A stretch of 7,939 nt of DNA, from contig JBHHXR010000170.1 in the NCBI GenBank assembly GCA_046757205.1, positions 1-7,939 on the forward strand, written 5' to 3'. Positions 1 through 5,282 of this stretch are shown here, one piece after another; position 1 is the stretch's first letter; every line of letters begins with the position of its first letter. The translations under genes were made by a program, and so were the position numbers. Source of the DNA: JBHHXR01 sp046757205 (lineage in GTDB: Bacteria > Pseudomonadota > Alphaproteobacteria > Rhodobacterales > Rhodobacteraceae). The notes under the pieces are model-generated. The model was not told where the DNA came from and ran no database searches. It worked only from the letters and a program-made list of their open reading frames with translations.

Positions 1-2
1 CC

Positions 3-143
3 CAGGTTATCGCCGCCGGAAATATCGGATGCATGATGCAGATCGGTTCGGCAACCGAGGTGCCCGTTGTCCACACCGTGGAACTGCTCGACTGGGCGAC
101 GGGCGGCGCCAAGCCACCGGCCCTGAGCGGAACGGGGTTATGA
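3..143 (+). CDS. glcF: Glycolate oxidase iron-sulfur subunit GlcF, C-terminal end (partial)
   Basis: Only the last 46 codons of this gene are in the window; it enters from the left edge in frame 3 and stops at TGA 141-143. The readable protein includes VIAAGNIGCMMQI followed by VPVVHTVELLDWATGG. This matches the end of the second cysteine-rich (CCG) domain of GlcF, where E. coli has ANIGCQTHLAS and then a VRHWIEI stretch; the form ending in HTVELLDWATGG is typical of alphaproteobacteria. GlcF is the Fe-S electron-transfer subunit of the GlcDEF glycolate oxidase, which oxidises glycolate to glyoxylate at the membrane. The NIGC cysteine belongs to the conserved CCG motif. The upstream part, including the two 4Fe-4S ferredoxin motifs, lies outside the window. 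Family assignment is from recalled motif similarity; a different CCG-domain oxidoreductase is possible but less likely. Confidence 0.85.
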   Translation, partial: QVIAAGNIGCMMQIGSATEVPVVHTVELLDWATGGAKPPALSGTGL

Positions 144-283
144 AATGCCGCAGGAAACCCGCTGCCGGATCCCGGTGCCGGAAACGGCCCCTGCCCCGCC
201 GGACTGATGCAGGGCGGCATCGGTGCCGATTGCCACAAAAAAGCCATTAGGCTGGTCCCGAAATGGGTTGTAACGTCGCTGCC

Positions 284-1102
284 ATGTCGCGGTTCTGTTT
301 GCTAGCGGTTTGCTTTCTTCTGGGTTCGCTCGCGTCGAGCGCGGAGCCGGATGCCCGGCTGCGCAGGTTGGTGACGGCGGATGACGCACGCGGATGGGAA
401 GCCGTTGGCCGGCTGGATCTCGTCGGACAGGGTTTCTGCACCGGAACGCTGATCTCGCCGGATCTGGTGCTGACCGCCGCGCACTGCGTCTACGACGGAA
501 AAACGGGCCGGCGGATCGAGCCGGGAAACATCCGCTTTCTCGCCGGCTACCGGCAGGGCCGCGCGGTTGCCATCCGGCGCGCCCGCAGGGTCGTGGTGGA
601 GGAAGGTTACGTCTTTGACGATCCCGACAAGACACGGCGCGTGGCCGCCGATCTCGCGCTGGTGGAACTCGACCAGCCGATCGCGGAATCCGTCGCCCGG
701 CCGTTCAAATGGACGCGAAAGCCCGAGAAGGGCGACCCGGTGGTCATCGTTTCCTATGCCGAAGACCGTGAGACCTCGCCGGCGCTGCAGGAGCCCTGTT
801 ACATGCTCGGCGAACAGCGCCGGATCTTCGTTCTGACCTGTTCGGTCACGTTCGGGGCGTCGGGCTCGCCGATAATGACGCGCAACGGGCCGAGGCCGCG
901 GATTGCATCGGTGATTTCGTCGATGGCGCAGATCAACGGGCGCAACGTTGCCCTCGGCACGGCGCTGGGAGAACCGCTGGAGCGCCTGCTCGCCGAACTG
1001 GAGAATACGTCGCCGGTCTTTCAGAATGCAAAGGGCAGAACCGGTACGATCGCCAGGCAGCTCGGGCTGCGGGGATCGGGTATCCGGTTCATCCGGCCGT
1101 AG
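284..1102 (+). CDS. Secreted trypsin-like (S1/V8-like) serine protease
   Basis: A 272-residue protein when started at the second ATG (284). That start gives a clean signal peptide: MSR, a hydrophobic core rich in L, V, F and C, then SLASSA with likely cleavage before EPD. An earlier in-frame ATG at 263 would add seven residues (MGCNVAA); neither start has a good Shine-Dalgarno, so the choice rests on the signal peptide. The S1 catalytic triad is visible: His67 in LTAAHC, Asp123 in DLALVEL and Ser193 in FGASGSP. Cys52/Cys68 flank the His as in the usual S1 disulfide, and Cys172/Cys186 may form a second. The Ser motif is GASGSP rather than the trypsin GDSGGP, closer to V8/glutamyl-endopeptidase-like bacterial proteases. 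The product is probably a periplasmic or secreted endopeptidase of unknown substrate. It seems monocistronic, about 140 bases after glcF, with the next gene on its own heat-shock promoter. Confidence 0.85.
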   Translation: MSRFCLLAVCFLLGSLASSAEPDARLRRLVTADDARGWEAVGRLDLVGQGFCTGTLISPDLVLTAAHCVYDGKTGRRIEPGNIRFLAGYRQGRAVAIRRARRVVVEEGYVFDDPDKTRRVAADLALVELDQPIAESVARPFKWTRKPEKGDPVVIVSYAEDRETSPALQEPCYMLGEQRRIFVLTCSVTFGASGSPIMTRNGPRPRIASVISSMAQINGRNVALGTALGEPLERLLAELENTSPVFQNAKGRTGTIARQLGLRGSGIRFIRP

Positions 1103-1126
1103 CCATCACGTCGCAATCGGCAGAGG

Positions 1127-1154
1127 CTTGAAACGCCGCCGACCTGCCCTAAAT
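1127..1154 (+). promoter_or_regulatory. Putative RpoH (sigma-32) heat-shock promoter of hsp20
   Basis: CTTGAAA at 1127-1133 is a perfect match to the -35 consensus of sigma-32-type promoters. CCCTAAAT at 1147-1154 is a fair match to the CCCCATNT-type -10, separated by 13 bases after CTTGAAA. A start about 7 bases beyond the -10 would fall near 1161, exactly where the first leader hairpin begins. The location before an Hsp20 gene and the fit with the leader make it credible; the start site itself is inferred. Confidence 0.7.
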
Positions 1155-1161
1155 CAGGAGT

Positions 1162-1252
1162 GCCAGATGCCCGTTATCGGGGTTTGGCGATCGAAAGCGG
1201 CCCGTCCGCATGGAGGGCCTGAATTGATCATCGCTTCTAAAGGAGGATGCAA
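1162..1252 (+). promoter_or_regulatory. ROSE-type RNA thermometer in the hsp20 5' leader
   Basis: Three consecutive hairpins fill the leader. Hairpin I (1162-1188) pairs GCCAGAT with GTTTGGC (two G-U pairs) and, past a bulged G1169, CCCG with CGGG around a TTAT loop. Hairpin II (1199-1219) pairs GGCCC with GGGCC and TCC with GGA around GCAT, with G1204 bulged. Hairpin III (1224-1252) pairs CATC 1229-1232 with GATG 1246-1249, leaves G1233 bulged, then pairs CTTC 1234-1237 with GGAG 1242-1245 around TAAA. It thereby buries the AGGAGG Shine-Dalgarno (1241-1246); TTG 1224-1226 and CAA 1250-1252 can extend it. The anti-SD strand contains TCGCT, the U(U/C)GCU motif of ROSE elements, and a bulged G opposite the SD is their known temperature-sensing feature. 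Known ROSE elements melt on heat shock and free the ribosome site. The fold was drawn by hand, without an energy calculation. Confidence 0.83.
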
Positions 1253-1255
1253 GAC

Positions 1256-1726
1256 ATGCGTACTTTCGATTTTTCCCCGCTCTATCGTTCGACCGTCGGT
1301 TTCGACAGGCTCGCCAGCCTGCTCGACGATGTCATGAACGCCGATGTCGGCCAGAACACCTATCCGCCCTACAACATCGAGAAGACCGACGAGGACAAGT
1401 ACCGGATCACCGTGGCTGTCGCTGGTTTCTCGGACGATGAACTGAACATCGAGGCACGCGAGGGCGTTCTGGTGATAAGCGGCAAGAAAGCGGCCGAGAA
1501 GGAAGACAAGAACTTCCTGCACCGCGGCATCGCCACCCGCGCCTTCGAGCGTCGGTTCCAGCTTGCCGACCACGTGCGCGCCACCGGCGCGATGACGGAA
1601 AACGGCCTGCTGCACGTCGATCTCGTCCGCGAAGTGCCCGAAGCGCTGAAACCGCGGAAGATCAAGATTTCGCACACCAAGCCGGCCGAAGCCATCGAAG
1701 GCAAGAGCGAAAAGGTCAACGCCTGA
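1256..1726 (+). CDS. Small heat-shock protein, Hsp20/IbpA family (class A type)
   Basis: A 156-residue ATP-independent holdase chaperone that binds unfolding proteins in the cytoplasm as large oligomers. The start at 1256 is preferred over ATG 1247 because AGGAGG at 1241-1246 abuts 1247 but sits nine bases before 1256, and the resulting N-terminus MRTFDFSPLYRSTVGFDRL is the usual IbpA-like start. The alpha-crystallin domain spans about residues 37-127, with PPYNIEK at its beginning, GIATRAFERRFQLADHV (91-107) and ENGLLHVDL (115-123), the equivalent of the A-x-x-x-G-x-L signature. A C-terminal IKI (136-138) is the I-x-I motif that docks between subunits. Its length is normal for the family. 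Expression is probably double-controlled by heat: sigma-32 promoter at 1127-1154 and RNA thermometer at 1162-1252. A strong terminator follows, so the gene is likely monocistronic. Several hsp20 paralogues are common in rhizobia, so I give no numbered symbol. Confidence 0.95.
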   Translation: MRTFDFSPLYRSTVGFDRLASLLDDVMNADVGQNTYPPYNIEKTDEDKYRITVAVAGFSDDELNIEAREGVLVISGKKAAEKEDKNFLHRGIATRAFERRFQLADHVRATGAMTENGLLHVDLVREVPEALKPRKIKISHTKPAEAIEGKSEKVNA

Positions 1727-1752
1727 TACCGGCTTGACCATTGCGAAGACGG

Positions 1753-1778
1753 AGCCCGCCGGTTTCGGCGGGCTTTTT
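1753..1778 (+). terminator. Rho-independent terminator after hsp20
   Basis: A perfect 9-bp stem (AGCCCGCCG 1753-1761 with CGGCGGGCT 1766-1774) closes a GTTT loop and runs into a T tract to 1778. It sits 27 bases after the hsp20 stop. This is a textbook intrinsic terminator and separates hsp20 from the next gene. Confidence 0.93.
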
Positions 1779-1804
1779 CCGTATACGCGTGTTAACCGCC
1801 TTGC

Positions 1805-2152
1805 ATGTCCCGGCTGAGATCCCTTTGGCGCGAGCACCGGCTGCTTCTGGTTGCCTTTGTCATCGCATCTCTGGCAGTCGTGTTTCTTGCCGTGCGCCTG
1901 ACCGTTTTCACCATTTACTGGTCGCGGTATCGCAACGCACCGCTGCAAGGCTGGATGCCGATCGGATATGTCGCCAAATCCTATGACGTGCCGCGCGAGG
2001 CGCTGGCGGCGGCGCTCGGGGTTGCGAACGGGTCGCGGCGGCGGATGTCGCTGGCCGACATCGCAGGCGAGTTTTCGTTCCTGCTGGCGGCACTGGTTGT
2101 CGCCGGGCTTCTGGGCTGGCGGTTGCGCAGGGTCCTGCGCGGGCAGCTCTGA
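1805..2152 (+). CDS. Small two-helix membrane protein of unknown function
   Basis: A 115-residue protein starting MSRLRSLWREHRLLL. It has two hydrophobic segments, about residues 13-37 and 91-106. Between them lies a soluble middle with GWMPIGYVAKSYDVPREALAAALGV (split here as GWMPIGYVAKSY 49-60 and DVPREALAAALGV 61-73), then SRRRMSLADIAGEF. The 'GYVA+SY.VP.E.L..ALG' pattern and the later 'LADIA' resemble a small helix-turn-helix-like fold that I recall from uncharacterised alphaproteobacterial proteins, but I do not recognise a named family. The many Arg residues before TM1 and after TM2 suggest both ends are cytoplasmic, which would place the middle in the periplasm; this is inference. No clear Shine-Dalgarno precedes ATG 1805. 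The gene stands alone: hsp20's terminator lies before it and a hairpin follows 9 bases after its stop. Coding quality is good and frame use matches its neighbours. Confidence 0.7.
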   Translation: MSRLRSLWREHRLLLVAFVIASLAVVFLAVRLTVFTIYWSRYRNAPLQGWMPIGYVAKSYDVPREALAAALGVANGSRRRMSLADIAGEFSFLLAALVVAGLLGWRLRRVLRGQL

Positions 2153-2161
2153 CGCGAAAAT

Positions 2162-2179
2162 GCCCTGTTTTATCAGGGC
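2162..2179. terminator. Hairpin after the membrane-protein gene, possible weak terminator
   Basis: GCCCTG 2162-2167 pairs perfectly with CAGGGC 2174-2179 around a TTTTAT loop, nine bases beyond the stop at 2152. There is no T tract after it on the + strand; on the - strand it is followed by ATTTTC. It may be a weak or bidirectional terminator or an mRNA 3'-end stabiliser. Confidence 0.45.
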
Positions 2180-2201
2180 TGCGAAGCGGGTTGGCACACG
2201 G

Positions 2202-2221
2202 AATTGAACGCTAGTTCAATT
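2202..2221. promoter_or_regulatory. Perfect inverted repeat, candidate operator for the ligase/Liv operon
   Basis: AATTGAAC (2202-2209) and GTTCAATT (2214-2221) are perfect inverted repeats around GCTA. The 20-base palindrome lies about 130 bases before the probable ligase start, in the only non-coding region ahead of the operon. Its size and symmetry fit a dimeric regulator such as a TetR-family acyl-CoA-responsive repressor (inference; no regulator gene is in the window). Alternatively, because a T run (to 2224) follows, it could be a weak AT-rich terminator. CGCTAGT from its centre recurs at 2248-2254. I could not place a convincing sigma-70 promoter; GATTAT at 2242-2247 is a possible -10. 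Confidence 0.45.
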
Positions 2222-2354
2222 TTTCCGGTTTACCGCCGCCAGATTATCGCTAGTCTTGCCGGCGACGTGGAATCAAGAGATACCTTGCGAAACGTTGAGG
2301 CGCGGCCAATGACCCGAGATGGCGGGCTGCGCGTCCTGCAGGGAGGACATCGAA

Positions 2355-4346
2355 TTGACTGGCGCAGCCGCGTTGCCGGAAAGTCTGGACACGTTTCCGA
2401 AGCTGCTCGAGCGCAATGCCAGAGAGCGGGGCGACAAACCGGCCTACCGCGAGAAGGAATTCGGCATCTGGCAAAGCTGGACGTGGTCGCAGGTGCGGGA
2501 CGAAATCGATGCGCTGGCGCTCGGACTGCTTGACCTGGGCGTCGCGCCGGGCGACCACATCACGATCATCGGAAGCAACCGGCCGCATCTGTACTGGGCG
2601 ATGATAGCCGCGCAGAGCTGCGGCGCGGTTCCGGTTCCGGTCTATCAGGACAGCGTCGCCGAAGAGATGGCCTATGTCCTGAAGCATTGCGCGGCGCGGT
2701 TCGTGTTTGCCGAAGACCAGGAACAGGTCGACAAGGTGCTGGAGATCGCGGAGCGCCTTCCTGCGCTTGAAAAGATCATCTACCTCGATCCGCGGGGCAT
2801 GCGGAAATACGACCACACGGCGCTTTTCCCCTACACGGAAGTCCAGAAGATGGGGCTGGAGCACGCCGACGACCAGCGCCACGATCACGGCCATACCCTG
2901 CGCCGCGAACTGGGCAGCCGCTTGTCGGCGCAGGGGCCACAGGACATCTGCGTCATGCTCTACACATCGGGCACGACCGGCCGGCCCAAGGGCGTGGTTC
3001 TGACGAATTACAACATCATTGCGACGGCCAGGGCCTCGTCGGAATTCGATCATCTTGCCGACGACGACAGCGTGCTTGCCTATCTTCCGATGGCATGGGT
3101 GGGGGATTTCATCTTTTCCATGGGGCAGGCTTACTGGACCGGGTTCTGCGTCTGCTGCCCGGAAGACGCGGAAACCATGCGAACGGATCTGCGAGAGGTC
3201 GGTCCCACGTATTTTTTCGCTCCGCCGCGGTTTTTCGAGGGGCTGCTCACCAATGTTTCGATCCGCATCGAGGACGCCGGCAGGCTCAAGCAGTGGCTCT
3301 ACCGGTATTTCATGGATCATGCGCGCAGGGTGGGCCCCGATATCCTGGACCGCAAACCGGTCGGAATCGGCGCCCGGCTGAAATACATGATCGGCAATGC
3401 GCTGGTCTACGCGCCGCTCAAGAACACGCTTGGCCTGAGCCGCGTCCGCGTTGGATACACCGCCGGTGAAGCCATCGGGCCGGAGATATTCGATTTTTAC
3501 CGGTCGCTCGGCATCAACCTCAAGCAGCTTTACGGGCAGACGGAAGCTTCGGTTTTCATCACCCAGCAGCCCGATGGCGAGGTGAGGGCCGACACCGTGG
3601 GCGTTCCAAGCCCCGGCGTCGAATTGCGGATAGACGAAAAGGGCGAAGTCTTTTATCGGTCGCCGGGGGTCTTTTTGGAATACTTCAAGAACCCCGACAG
3701 CACGGCGGGCACCAAGGATGCGGAAGGCTGGGTGGCCACCGGGGATGCCGGTTTCATCGAGAAATCGTCCGGCCACCTGCGCATCATCGACCGCGCCAAG
3801 GATGTCGGCAAGATGGCGGACGGCAGCCTGTTCGCCCCCAAGTACGTCGAGAACAAGCTGAAATTCTACCCCAATATTCTTGAGACCGTGGTGTTCGGCA
3901 ATGGCCGGGAGACATGCTGCGCCTTCATCAACATCGACCTGACCGCCGTCGGCAACTGGGCGGAGCGCCACAACATCGCCTATGCGTCCTACCAGGAACT
4001 GGCCGGGCACGCGAAGGTTCTGGACATGATCCAGTCGCATGTCGAAGCCGTCAACGAAGACCTGGCCGGTGACGAAATGCTGTCGGGCTGCCAGGTCCAC
4101 CGGTTTCTGGTCCTGCACAAGCAGCTCGATGCGGACGACGGCGAACTTACCCGAACGCAGAAGGTTCGCCGCAGGATCATCGAAGAAAAATACGGCAATC
4201 TGATCGACGCGCTCTACGACGGCTCGCCGACGGTGTTCGCCGAGACGGAAGTGACCTACGAGGATGGACGCAAGGGCACCATTTCAGCGACGCTGGAAAT
4301 CCGGGACGCCAAGGTCTGGCCGGTAGCCGGAAAGGCCGCTGCATGA
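2355..4346 (+). CDS. AMP-forming acyl-CoA synthetase (long-chain type), first gene of Liv-type operon
   Basis: About 663 residues from TTG 2355, which has GGGAGGA (2341-2347) seven bases upstream; ATG 2319 would add twelve residues (MAGCASCREDIE) and lacks a comparable site. The protein belongs to the ANL adenylating superfamily, closest to COG1022 long-chain acyl-CoA synthetases by layout. From the TTG start: P-loop YTSGTTGRPKG at 203-213, YGQTE at 393-397, TGD at 462-464, DRAKD at 479-483 with the hinge/ribose Arg480, and TRTQKVRRR near 599-607 with probable catalytic Lys603. It would activate a carboxylic acid with ATP to an acyl-adenylate and then to an acyl-CoA in the cytoplasm. It overlaps the ATPase gene by ATGA, so the two are translationally coupled. 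The context implies it activates the solute brought in by the transporter. The substrate (fatty, aromatic or other acid) cannot be read from the sequence. Confidence 0.92.
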   Translation: MTGAAALPESLDTFPKLLERNARERGDKPAYREKEFGIWQSWTWSQVRDEIDALALGLLDLGVAPGDHITIIGSNRPHLYWAMIAAQSCGAVPVPVYQDSVAEEMAYVLKHCAARFVFAEDQEQVDKVLEIAERLPALEKIIYLDPRGMRKYDHTALFPYTEVQKMGLEHADDQRHDHGHTLRRELGSRLSAQGPQDICVMLYTSGTTGRPKGVVLTNYNIIATARASSEFDHLADDDSVLAYLPMAWVGDFIFSMGQAYWTGFCVCCPEDAETMRTDLREVGPTYFFAPPRFFEGLLTNVSIRIEDAGRLKQWLYRYFMDHARRVGPDILDRKPVGIGARLKYMIGNALVYAPLKNTLGLSRVRVGYTAGEAIGPEIFDFYRSLGINLKQLYGQTEASVFITQQPDGEVRADTVGVPSPGVELRIDEKGEVFYRSPGVFLEYFKNPDSTAGTKDAEGWVATGDAGFIEKSSGHLRIIDRAKDVGKMADGSLFAPKYVENKLKFYPNILETVVFGNGRETCCAFINIDLTAVGNWAERHNIAYASYQELAGHAKVLDMIQSHVEAVNEDLAGDEMLSGCQVHRFLVLHKQLDADDGELTRTQKVRRRIIEEKYGNLIDALYDGSPTVFAETEVTYEDGRKGTISATLEIRDAKVWPVAGKAAA

Positions 4347-5161
4347 GCGCCGCTGCCGAGGCCTTTGTCACGCCGGATGGCCGCACCATCGGCGGCGTAG
4401 TGATGGAAGTGAAGGACATCACCCTGCGTTTCGGCGGCGTCACCGCGATCAAGGGTGTCTCCTTCGACATCCGCGAAGGGGAAATCCGCGCCATCATCGG
4501 GCCGAACGGCGCCGGCAAGTCGTCGATGCTCAACGTTATCAACGGATTCTACCACCCGCAGGAGGGGGAGGTCTGGTTCCACGGCAAGAAACGCGGGAAT
4601 CTGAAACCGCACCAGATCGCGCGACATGGAATTGCGCGGACCTTTCAGAACATCGCGCTCTTCAAAGGCATGTCGACGCTCGACAACATCATGACGGGCC
4701 GCTTCACGCACATGAAATCGAACATGCTCATGCAGGCGATATGGTCCGGGCCGGCGGAGCGGGAAGAAATCGAGAACCGCGAAATCGTCGAAAAGGTGAT
4801 AGATTTTCTGGAAATCCAGGCAATCCGGAAAACCCCGGTCGGTCGGCTGCCCTACGGCCTGCAGAAGCGCGTCGAGCTTGGCAGGGCACTGGCGTCGGAA
4901 CCGAAATTGCTGCTGCTGGACGAGCCGATGGCGGGAATGAACGTCGAGGAGAAGGAGGACATGTCGCGCTTCGTCCTCGACGTGAACGACGAGTTCGGCA
5001 CCACCATTGCACTGATCGAACACGACATGGGCGTGGTGATGGACATATCGGACCGCGTGGTGGTGATGGACTACGGCGCCAAGATCGGCGACGGCACGCC
5101 GGACGAGGTGCGCAGCAACCAGCAAGTGATCGATGCCTATCTGGGGGTGAGCCATGACTGA
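4343..5161 (+). CDS. livG: ABC transporter ATP-binding protein, LivG type
   Basis: A 272-residue cytoplasmic ATPase of the branched-chain amino acid/HAAT importer class. Walker A GPNGAGKS is at 53-60, the Q-loop Gln102 in RTFQN, and the signature at 169-173 is LPYGLQ in place of LSGGQ, which is normal for this family. Walker B LLLLDEP at 189-195 carries catalytic Glu194, and the switch His227 is in IEHDMG. The stretch NVINGFYHPQEG after Walker A and the long insert before the signature are LivG-like rather than LivF-like. ATG 4343 overlaps the ligase stop (ATGA) and is preceded by GGAAAGG (4329-4335). An internal ATG at 4403 (MEVKDITLRF) is where many LivG proteins begin, so the first 20 residues are an extension. 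It should pair with a LivF that is not in the window. The symbol reflects family; the substrate is not necessarily a branched-chain amino acid. Confidence 0.93.
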   Translation: MSAAAEAFVTPDGRTIGGVVMEVKDITLRFGGVTAIKGVSFDIREGEIRAIIGPNGAGKSSMLNVINGFYHPQEGEVWFHGKKRGNLKPHQIARHGIARTFQNIALFKGMSTLDNIMTGRFTHMKSNMLMQAIWSGPAEREEIENREIVEKVIDFLEIQAIRKTPVGRLPYGLQKRVELGRALASEPKLLLLDEPMAGMNVEEKEDMSRFVLDVNDEFGTTIALIEHDMGVVMDISDRVVVMDYGAKIGDGTPDEVRSNQQVIDAYLGVSHD

Positions 5162-5282
5162 ATTGATGAGCGCCACTGCCCCGGACCCGATCCGGGACCC
5201 CGGCCCGTTTCGCCTGACACCGGTAGGTCCCGGCGCGGGGGCCGGGACGGTATGGTTCGGTCTGACAGGAGGCTCTGCATGA
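5154..5282 (+). CDS. Possible 42-codon ORF bridging livG and livH
   Basis: ATG 5154 lies eight bases inside the end of livG, and the frame stays open to TGA 5280-5282, which overlaps the livH ATG (5279-5281) as ATGA. GGGGGTGA at 5143-5150 could act as a ribosome site. The product begins MTELMSATAPDPIRDPG and is rich in Gly and Pro; it has no recognisable domain, and most of it is encoded by the hairpin repeat. It may be a coupling leader that carries ribosomes through the repeat to livH, or chance. I regard a functional peptide as unlikely. Confidence 0.25.
   Translation: MTELMSATAPDPIRDPGPFRLTPVGPGAGAGTVWFGLTGGSA
5180..5248. repeat. GC-rich double palindrome between livG and livH (REP-like)
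   Basis: Two strong hairpins fill the livG-livH gap. The first pairs CCCGGA 5180-5185 with TCCGGG 5191-5196. The second pairs GTCCCGGC 5227-5234 with GCCGGGAC 5241-5248 around GCGGGG. The core motif (CCGGACCCGATCCGGGACC, then GGTCCCGG and GCCGGGAC) resembles dispersed intergenic palindromes that I recall from many alphaproteobacterial genomes. Copy number cannot be assessed from one window. In an operon it could stabilise the upstream mRNA or tune downstream expression. Confidence 0.65.

Noticed and set aside
216..234. Hairpin in the glcF-protease gap (GGCATCG with CGATTGCC, one bulge)
   Set aside because: A 7-bp stem with a bulged T is present, but A's rather than T's follow on the + strand, so it does not look like an intrinsic terminator. 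I saw no convincing promoter or small gene in 144-283 either.
29..250. 73-residue + strand frame across the end of glcF
   Set aside because: Arg/Gly/Pro-rich out-of-frame reading of glcF and the following gap; the glcF frame has a recognisable C-terminal motif.
1154..2197. 347-residue open frame on the - strand
   Set aside because: It runs antisense through hsp20, its terminator and the membrane-protein gene. The + strand genes have clear family or coding evidence.
2204..2533. 109-residue + strand frame beginning in the palindrome
   Set aside because: It overlaps the ligase start region in another frame, lacks a ribosome site, and its second half is a shifted reading of the ligase.
2250..4118. 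622-residue open frame on the - strand
   Set aside because: It lies wholly antisense to the acyl-CoA synthetase, whose motifs are all present on the + strand. Long antisense frames are expected in GC-rich coding DNA, and the translation has no recognisable domain.
5180..5248. Intrinsic terminator between livG and livH
   Set aside because: The hairpins are strong but no T tract follows either of them, and a well-placed ribosome site and livH come directly after, so a repeat inside one operon is the better reading.
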